A stretch of 64,000 nucleotides of DNA, from the NCBI RefSeq assembly GCF_006476045.1, contig NZ_SRZY01000027.1, forward strand, positions 62,001-126,000. The letters run 5' to 3'. The stretch comes from Sphingobacterium lumbrici. GTDB taxonomy: Bacteria > Bacteroidota > Bacteroidia > Sphingobacteriales > Sphingobacteriaceae. Positions 59,482-64,000 of the stretch are shown in pieces (the first letter of the stretch is position 1; each line of letters starts with the position of its first letter). The notes beneath the pieces are model-generated. The model did no database searches. It was not told the DNA's origin and saw only the letters and a program-made list of their open reading frames with translations. The translations under genes were made by a program, and so were the position numbers.

Positions 59482-60090
59482 ATGGCTAAAGTAATTTTAG
59501 TAATTACGCTGTTGGCATTCATCTTGTACTTTATTGTACGCAGACTTCGTATGTTTGGTGTGCAGTTAAGCGCCAATAGTGGCAAGATCCAATCCTCCTT
59601 ACGCATTATTGAAATCACCTTACCTTATAAGATCCTTAAAGCCATTGTGCAGAAAACCTTATTCAGTGTATTCACGGGAATACTCTTGTTGATCGTTATA
59701 TTGGTTTTGGCAACAAAATTTAAAATTACGTTAATCATGCTGCCGGTCAGTTTATACCTCATCGGTCAATTTTTTATATTGAACAACCATATCCGTCATA
59801 CGCGTAATCAACGCATATTCTATGATAAAACAAACGATAATCTGACAATAGAATCATTGGATGGCGAAAAAGTAATGTTCAATCTGATCAATGATGTCAG
59901 GAGTTATAAAGAAGTTAAATCCGTTCAGAAAAATAATGGCATATTATTTGGTTATTATGAAATAATCTTAGCTCAGCAACAAATAACGATTTCTTATTTG
60001 TTGAAAGAAAACATAGAAAATAAAATCCTATTCGATAAATTAGGGCATTTTCCAATGGAGGTTGAGACAAGATTGTTTCCTGTTATATAA
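59482..60090 (+). CDS. Membrane protein of unknown function
   Basis: 202 residues. One hydrophobic segment at the N-terminus (about 4-20) and two closely spaced ones (about 58-100), then a soluble C-terminal part with beta-strand-like patterns (FYDKTNDNLTIESLDGEK, GYYEIILAQQQITISYLL), which may be a PH-like fold. No motif gives a function. It follows panB by 5 nt, so it is probably cotranscribed. Confidence 0.65.
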   Translation: MAKVILVITLLAFILYFIVRRLRMFGVQLSANSGKIQSSLRIIEITLPYKILKAIVQKTLFSVFTGILLLIVILVLATKFKITLIMLPVSLYLIGQFFILNNHIRHTRNQRIFYDKTNDNLTIESLDGEKVMFNLINDVRSYKEVKSVQKNNGILFGYYEIILAQQQITISYLLKENIENKILFDKLGHFPMEVETRLFPVI

Positions 60091-60167
60091 TAAGATAAGT
60101 ATAATCAATGCGAGTCTTATTATATTTAACTAAAAACTATAGTAGACAATTATTAACGCAAGATTAT

Positions 60168-61208
60168 ATGAGATTAACCTTTCTTCCCTTTTTACTATTA
60201 GTAATGTCAATTGTGGTTTCTTGCAAAAATAAAGCACAGCAAGAAATAAATAATAGCGCTAGAAAAGAGGCTATTGAACGTGCTGAAAAGGACTCCATAG
60301 CACGGGTTAAAAAAGCGGAAGAAGAACGTCCGATAATGGGGGCAGATATTAACCTATCAAAAGAATTGACATTTGACAAATACACGTTGGAAGACACCTA
60401 CCCTTATAAAGATACGGTTAGAGTATTCCAATGGGAAAAGATAAAAGAACAATTGGCCGTTGTTGAAAATTTTCAACGCCAGGACATCAGTTACGCTGTT
60501 CTTCAAAACTATAAAAATAAAAACCGCGAAGCACCAGTCGTTGCAAATTTCAAACGAAATGCCTACAAACGCGTTTCCGATACATTGGGGGTCGAAAGGT
60601 ATCAATCTAGCCCCTTGTACGCGGTGGGTGATGCAAAAGTACCCTTAATATACGGAAGAGATGGTTCTTTGGTAAAATTGTTGAGCAGCGATACACTAGA
60701 TATGGTCAAAGTAGAGGGGTTAACAAACTTTGAAGGAACTTGGGAAGTACCGAAGCGATATGTCAAATCCTTAAGCGATACGGTTGATTTTCATCATGTT
60801 GTTGTCGTTGATGTTACAAATCAAAACATTTGTACATTGGAAAAATCGGTCAAAGGCTGGATTATCCGAAGTATGAATCCTGCCACAACAGGAAGACATC
60901 TCCCTCCTCATGCGATGGAAACCCCCGTCGGTATTTTCTTGGTTCAAGAACAAAAAAGCAAAATGTACTACGTAAAAGATGGTACGAAAACTATTGAAGG
61001 ATTTGCTCCGTATGCCAGCCGATTCACGAATGGAGCCTATGTACACGGTGTTCCGGTGAATAATCCTCAAGGAAAGATCATCGAATATAGTTGGTCGCTC
61101 GGAACTACTCCCCGGTCGCACATGTGTGTGCGTAATGCCTCTTCACACGCTAAATTTGTGTTCGATTGGATGAGGCCAATGGCTTCGTTGGTTATTGTCA
61201 TCGATTAG
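60168..61208 (+). CDS. L,D-transpeptidase (YkuD) lipoprotein
   Basis: 346 residues. A lipobox-like M-S-I-V-V-S-C is present after the hydrophobic segment (Cys about residue 20). The YkuD catalytic region near the C-terminus is YVHGVPVNN...SLGTTPRSHMCVRNAS, where His and the Cys of S-H-M-C-V-R are the active-site residues; the usual Gly before Cys is Met. The long N-terminal part has coiled-coil and beta segments. It should cross-link peptidoglycan or attach proteins by L,D bonds. The ATG at 60168 is chosen because it opens the signal sequence. Confidence 0.82.
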   Translation: MRLTFLPFLLLVMSIVVSCKNKAQQEINNSARKEAIERAEKDSIARVKKAEEERPIMGADINLSKELTFDKYTLEDTYPYKDTVRVFQWEKIKEQLAVVENFQRQDISYAVLQNYKNKNREAPVVANFKRNAYKRVSDTLGVERYQSSPLYAVGDAKVPLIYGRDGSLVKLLSSDTLDMVKVEGLTNFEGTWEVPKRYVKSLSDTVDFHHVVVVDVTNQNICTLEKSVKGWIIRSMNPATTGRHLPPHAMETPVGIFLVQEQKSKMYYVKDGTKTIEGFAPYASRFTNGAYVHGVPVNNPQGKIIEYSWSLGTTPRSHMCVRNASSHAKFVFDWMRPMASLVIVID

Positions 61209-61259
61209 ACACAAACGCTTTCTTAACATTTCTTAACACTTTTCTAAAAATTGGGTTTT

Positions 61260-61267
61260 TACCTTTG
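61260..61267 (+). promoter_or_regulatory. -7 box (TACCTTTG) for the second L,D-transpeptidase gene
   Basis: Exact TAnnTTTG 25 nt before the ATG at 61293. Confidence 0.5.
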
Positions 61268-61292
61268 TGCAGTGAAAAGATAATGTGTGCCT

Positions 61293-62069
61293 ATGAAAAA
61301 TCTACTTTTTATTTTAATTACAACTTGGTTTTTTTCCAATTTCGTTAATCAAAATAATTCTTTAAAAATCGTAAACACTCCCTCCCTTACAGATACTAGG
61401 ACTGCCAACGTAGATGATAGTACAGAAATTGAAAAACTTTACTCAACAATTAAACTCGAAGGAACATTAAAATTTGACGCTTTCGAGCAAGCGATGATAG
61501 GATACGAAAAACTTCCTATTAAGAATAAAAATATCATCACAGTGATTGATTTTACACTTCCATCAACCGATAAAAGAATGTATGTCATCGATCTCAAAAA
61601 TAAAAAACTCCTTTACCATAGTATTGTTTCGCATGGCAGAAATAGTGGTGAAAACTATGCCAAAGCCTTTTCGAATAAACACGGCTCCTATCAAAGTTCT
61701 TTAGGATTCTTTGTTACTGAAAATACATACCAAGGGGGAAATGGTTATTCTCTAGTCATAAATGGACTTGAACGCGGTATTAATGATCAGGCTAAACCAA
61801 GAGCCGTGGTGATACATGGTGCAGATTACTGCAGTAACGCGGTAATAGCATCTACCGGCAGATTGGGTAGAAGTTACGGTTGTCCTGCGCTACCAAGAGA
61901 GGTAACAAAGCCTATCATCAATACAATTAAAGAAGGCACTATGCTCTTTATATATGCCGATAACAAAGACTATATTGCACAATCTAAGGTGCTTAAGTCT
62001 GTGGAAAGGGGGTTATTAGCACAGCACGAAATAGAGAAAGCAACTAATTCCAATATATCTTTAAATTAG
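61293..62069 (+). CDS. Secreted murein L,D-transpeptidase, YkuD_2 type
   Basis: 258 residues. N-terminal hydrophobic signal segment (about 3-16). The catalytic domain has MYVIDLKNKKLLYHSIVSHGRNSGENYAKAF, VVIHGADYCSNA, and the active-site Cys in RLGRSYGCPALPREV (near residue 198). This is the murein L,D-transpeptidase catalytic domain family of Bacteroidota. It acts in the periplasm on peptidoglycan. It has its own promoter and a strong terminator, so it is not simply in an operon with the preceding YkuD gene. Confidence 0.88.
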   Translation: MKNLLFILITTWFFSNFVNQNNSLKIVNTPSLTDTRTANVDDSTEIEKLYSTIKLEGTLKFDAFEQAMIGYEKLPIKNKNIITVIDFTLPSTDKRMYVIDLKNKKLLYHSIVSHGRNSGENYAKAFSNKHGSYQSSLGFFVTENTYQGGNGYSLVINGLERGINDQAKPRAVVIHGADYCSNAVIASTGRLGRSYGCPALPREVTKPIINTIKEGTMLFIYADNKDYIAQSKVLKSVERGLLAQHEIEKATNSNISLN

Positions 62070-62090
62070 TATTGTAACTATTATAAATAT

Positions 62091-62128
62091 AAAAAGGGAT
62101 AGGGTATGAATATACCTTATCCCTTTTT
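62091..62128 (+). terminator. Terminator after the second L,D-transpeptidase gene
   Basis: AAAAAGGGATAGGGTAT / ATACCTTATCCCTTTTT with one G-U pair, GAAT loop, followed by TA. A 17-bp stem ending in T5. Confidence 0.88.
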
Positions 62129-62194
62129 TACATTTAACTACCATTATTTATTGCAAATAATTCGTATATTAGAATATACCGAACGTTCCCTTGT

Positions 62195-63256
62195 ATGAAA
62201 AGAATATTGTCTATTGACGGTGGTGGCATTCGCGGTATTATACCGGGAATGGTTGTAGCAGCCTTGGAAGATAAAATAAGAAAACTAACCGGAGATCCTC
62301 AAACTCATATTTCCGAGTACTTTGATTTTTTTTCCGGAACAAGTACAGGAGGGATTTTCATTTCTCTGCTATTACTTCCTTCAGCAGATAATCCTCAAAA
62401 GCCGAAGTTTAGTGCACGTGAAGCATTAAATATTTATTTAGACCACGGAGAAGAAATATTTAATGCACGAAAATGGAGAAAGTTTTTGGGTAAATTTGGT
62501 CTCTTGAGCGAGTTATACGATGAAAAGGTTCTGGAAAAAGTACTACAAGACTATTTTGGTGATACAAAATTAAGTGAACTGATTAAACCTTGCATTATTA
62601 CTGCCTACAATATAGAATTGCGTAAAAACCATCTTTTTAGACAGCAAAAAGCATTAAGTCATGGTGATTCTAGAGACTTTCTATTACGAGATGTCTGTAG
62701 GGCAACATCTGCAGCCCCAAGCTTTTTTTCGGTAGCCGAGATCTTTTCTTTAGCAGGAACGCGTTACACGTTATTGGATGGTGGTCTTTTTGCACATAAT
62801 CCGGCCATAGCAGCGCTCCTTGAGGTTTTAAAAACGTTCAATACCTTTAAGATAACTGACATGAATATTCTTTCATTGGGTACGGGTATCACTAAAAATG
62901 CCTATAATTATGAAGACTTTAAGAAAAAGTGGGCTATTTCGATAAGTCCGGCTTTGGTAGACATTATGACATCCTCTTCTTCTGAAAGTAACGACTATTT
63001 TATAAAACAACTTTTTAAATCGGTAAAGAAACCAAATAATTACCGACGTATAGAACCTACAAACCTTTCTTCTATTAATCCTGCGATGGACGCGGCCAGT
63101 AAATCCAATATTCACAAAATAGTTACCTTAGCAGATAAAGTCGTAAGCGAAAATGAAGCTCTTTTAGATACTCTGGCTGCCGAACTAATACACGATAAAA
63201 AAGAAATTGAGCGAAGGGAGAAATCCGTATGGCACTTCTTAAAAAATAAAGAATAA
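62195..63256 (+). CDS. Patatin-like phospholipase
   Basis: 353 residues. Oxyanion-hole motif DGGGIRG (residues 8-14), nucleophile GTSTG (Ser50) and the catalytic Asp in LLDGGLFAHNPA (near residue 195). The Ser-Asp dyad of patatins is complete. No signal peptide or membrane helix is obvious, so it is probably cytoplasmic. It hydrolyses acyl esters of phospholipids. CD-NTase, cap genes or other defence components, which accompany patatin effectors in CBASS, are not adjacent, so I treat it as a stand-alone lipase. Confidence 0.88.
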   Translation: MKRILSIDGGGIRGIIPGMVVAALEDKIRKLTGDPQTHISEYFDFFSGTSTGGIFISLLLLPSADNPQKPKFSAREALNIYLDHGEEIFNARKWRKFLGKFGLLSELYDEKVLEKVLQDYFGDTKLSELIKPCIITAYNIELRKNHLFRQQKALSHGDSRDFLLRDVCRATSAAPSFFSVAEIFSLAGTRYTLLDGGLFAHNPAIAALLEVLKTFNTFKITDMNILSLGTGITKNAYNYEDFKKKWAISISPALVDIMTSSSSESNDYFIKQLFKSVKKPNNYRRIEPTNLSSINPAMDAASKSNIHKIVTLADKVVSENEALLDTLAAELIHDKKEIERREKSVWHFLKNKE

Positions 63257-63284
63257 GATTCGCCGCAAACTAACCTTCTCATCA

Positions 63285-64000
63285 TTATTCTTTAATAAGA
63301 GCTCTATCTAAATGTACGTATCCACCGTCTACATGAATTAATTGACCTGTAGTATGGCTTGAGCGGTCGGACAATAAAAATACACTTGTGTAGGCAATCT
63401 CTTCGGAGGTTGTCATACGATGTTCCAACGGAATACGGTTGGTGATTTTTGTTAAGGTCTCTTCCGGATTATCCAATGTTTGAATCCACTTATCATATTG
63501 AGGTGTCGAAGCCTCAGCAACCACAATTGCATTGACACGGATACCATAAGGTAACAGTTCTACAGCCCATTCCCGCGTTAGTGCATTACGTCCACCATTA
63601 GCTGCGGCATACGCCGAAGTATTACCTTGACCTGTTTCAGCCGTTTTTGACGTGATATTAAGAATCGCGCCCTTCGATGCCTTTAACGCTTCCAGAGAAT
63701 GATGTGCCATTAAATAATAGTGAATAAGATTGCTATGCAAAGATTGCACAAAACGTTCATAATTTCCGGATGCTAAACCAACACCATCATTAACACCTGC
63801 ATTGTTTACTAAACCATCAATACGGCCAAATTGGGCCAATGTTTCTTTAATAGCATTTTCACAAGCTTGGGGACTTGACAATTCTGCTTGTATCGAGATC
63901 GTCGTAACTCCTAATTTCGCCACTTCTTCTCTCACTGTGTTGTTGTCAACTTGGTTTCTTCCCACAATAACCGGAATCGCACCTTCTTTGGCCAAAGCGA
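63285..64000 (-). CDS. SDR-family dehydrogenase (fucose-dehydrogenase-like), 5' truncated
   Basis: The frame runs off the window end, so the N-terminal TGxxxGxG cofactor site is missing; about 238 residues are seen. Motifs include VNNAGVNDG (NNAG), ILNITSKTAETG (Ser), and SAYAAANGGRNAL, where the catalytic Y-x3-K is Y-x3-N. The C-terminal LSDRSSHTTGQLIHVDGGY is typical of SDRs. By overall pattern it resembles L-fucose dehydrogenase-type enzymes of sugar-degradation clusters. Substitution of the catalytic Lys should lower normal SDR activity, unless a different residue replaces it. Confidence 0.75.
   Translation of the reverse strand, partial: ALAKEGAIPVIVGRNQVDNNTVREEVAKLGVTTISIQAELSSPQACENAIKETLAQFGRIDGLVNNAGVNDGVGLASGNYERFVQSLHSNLIHYYLMAHHSLEALKASKGAILNITSKTAETGQGNTSAYAAANGGRNALTREWAVELLPYGIRVNAIVVAEASTPQYDKWIQTLDNPEETLTKITNRIPLEHRMTTSEEIAYTSVFLLSDRSSHTTGQLIHVDGGYVHLDRALIKE

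Noticed and set aside
62195..63256. Patatin phospholipase as a CBASS effector
   Set aside because: No CD-NTase, no cap2/cap3 and no other defence gene lies next to it; GTSTG patatins are common stand-alone enzymes.

Overview
The window is an AT-rich, gene-dense stretch of chromosome from a Bacteroidota bacterium, most likely of the family Sphingobacteriaceae (Sphingobacterium/Pedobacter-like). Evidence for this placement: many genes are preceded by the Bacteroidota -7 promoter box TAnnTTTG, Shine-Dalgarno sequences are nearly absent, and the families are typical of the phylum (a sulfite reductase with a C-terminal HEPN-like extension, DUF6702 next to HupE/UreJ, DUF3810, a PBP1-like lipoprotein behind guaA, a degenerate Nudix/NrtR regulator, an ECF sigma factor next to a membrane-anchored beta-barrel protein). 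I see no rRNA, tRNA, CRISPR array, insertion sequence, prophage or integrase. This is core chromosome, not an island.

Layout. 0-8.8 kb: secreted M60 peptidase, ACC-deaminase-like PLP enzyme, RluD-type pseudouridine synthase, class IV aminotransferase, zinc-ribbon protein, ssb, alkaline phosphatase, DUF4268 protein and S1/P1 nuclease. 8.8-15.2 kb: guaA, PBP1-like lipoprotein and an RsmB-type RNA methyltransferase in tight series, then a universal stress protein, an NlpC/P60 peptidase and a TPR protein. 15.2-25.3 kb: DUF6702/HupE/M1 peptidase, MBL-fold hydrolase, copper ATPase, and a porin divergent from an ammonium transporter. 25.5-34.4 kb: lepA, folD, a LEA-like lipoprotein, a Gre-like factor, a YCF48-like protein, YceH, an HDAC-family deacetylase, NA37 and DUF3810. 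34.5-44.3 kb: sugar dehydrogenase, universal stress protein plus a coupled small protein, ECF sigma plus barrel fusion, HAD phosphatase, proline dehydrogenase, S4 protein-aroB-thuA, DUF2892 and the Nudix-like regulator. 44.5-56.3 kb: CDF transporter, the complete assimilatory sulfate-reduction operon (sir, cobA, sirC-like, cysH, cysD, cysN) and, diverging from it, a Pst-type ABC transporter. 56.3-64 kb: pyrF, TlpA-like thioredoxin, RluA-type synthase, panB, a membrane protein, two L,D-transpeptidases, a patatin phospholipase and a truncated SDR.

How genes work together. The strongest functional unit is 46.2-52.7 kb: CysDN make APS, the Fe-S type CysH reduces APS directly (no APS kinase is present), the siroheme-dependent sulfite reductase finishes the pathway, and CobA plus the SirC-like protein make its siroheme. 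The adjacent divergent Pst-type importer lacks the usual phosphate-binding SGT residues in its binding protein and has no phoU. I therefore raise the possibility that it feeds sulfate, or another oxyanion, to this operon.

Regulatory signals that can be read directly include fifteen TAnnTTTG boxes that fix start codons (some so close to ATG that the mRNA should be leaderless), a 16-bp LacI-type palindrome upstream of ssb with a near-copy at the start of the S4 gene, a 42-bp palindrome, a cluster of ATGTTA inverted repeats, several strong terminators, and two kinds of degenerate short-period intergenic repeat. No clearly undescribed multi-gene system was found. The best leads are the Pst-like transporter, the sigma/barrel pair and the operator-like palindromes.
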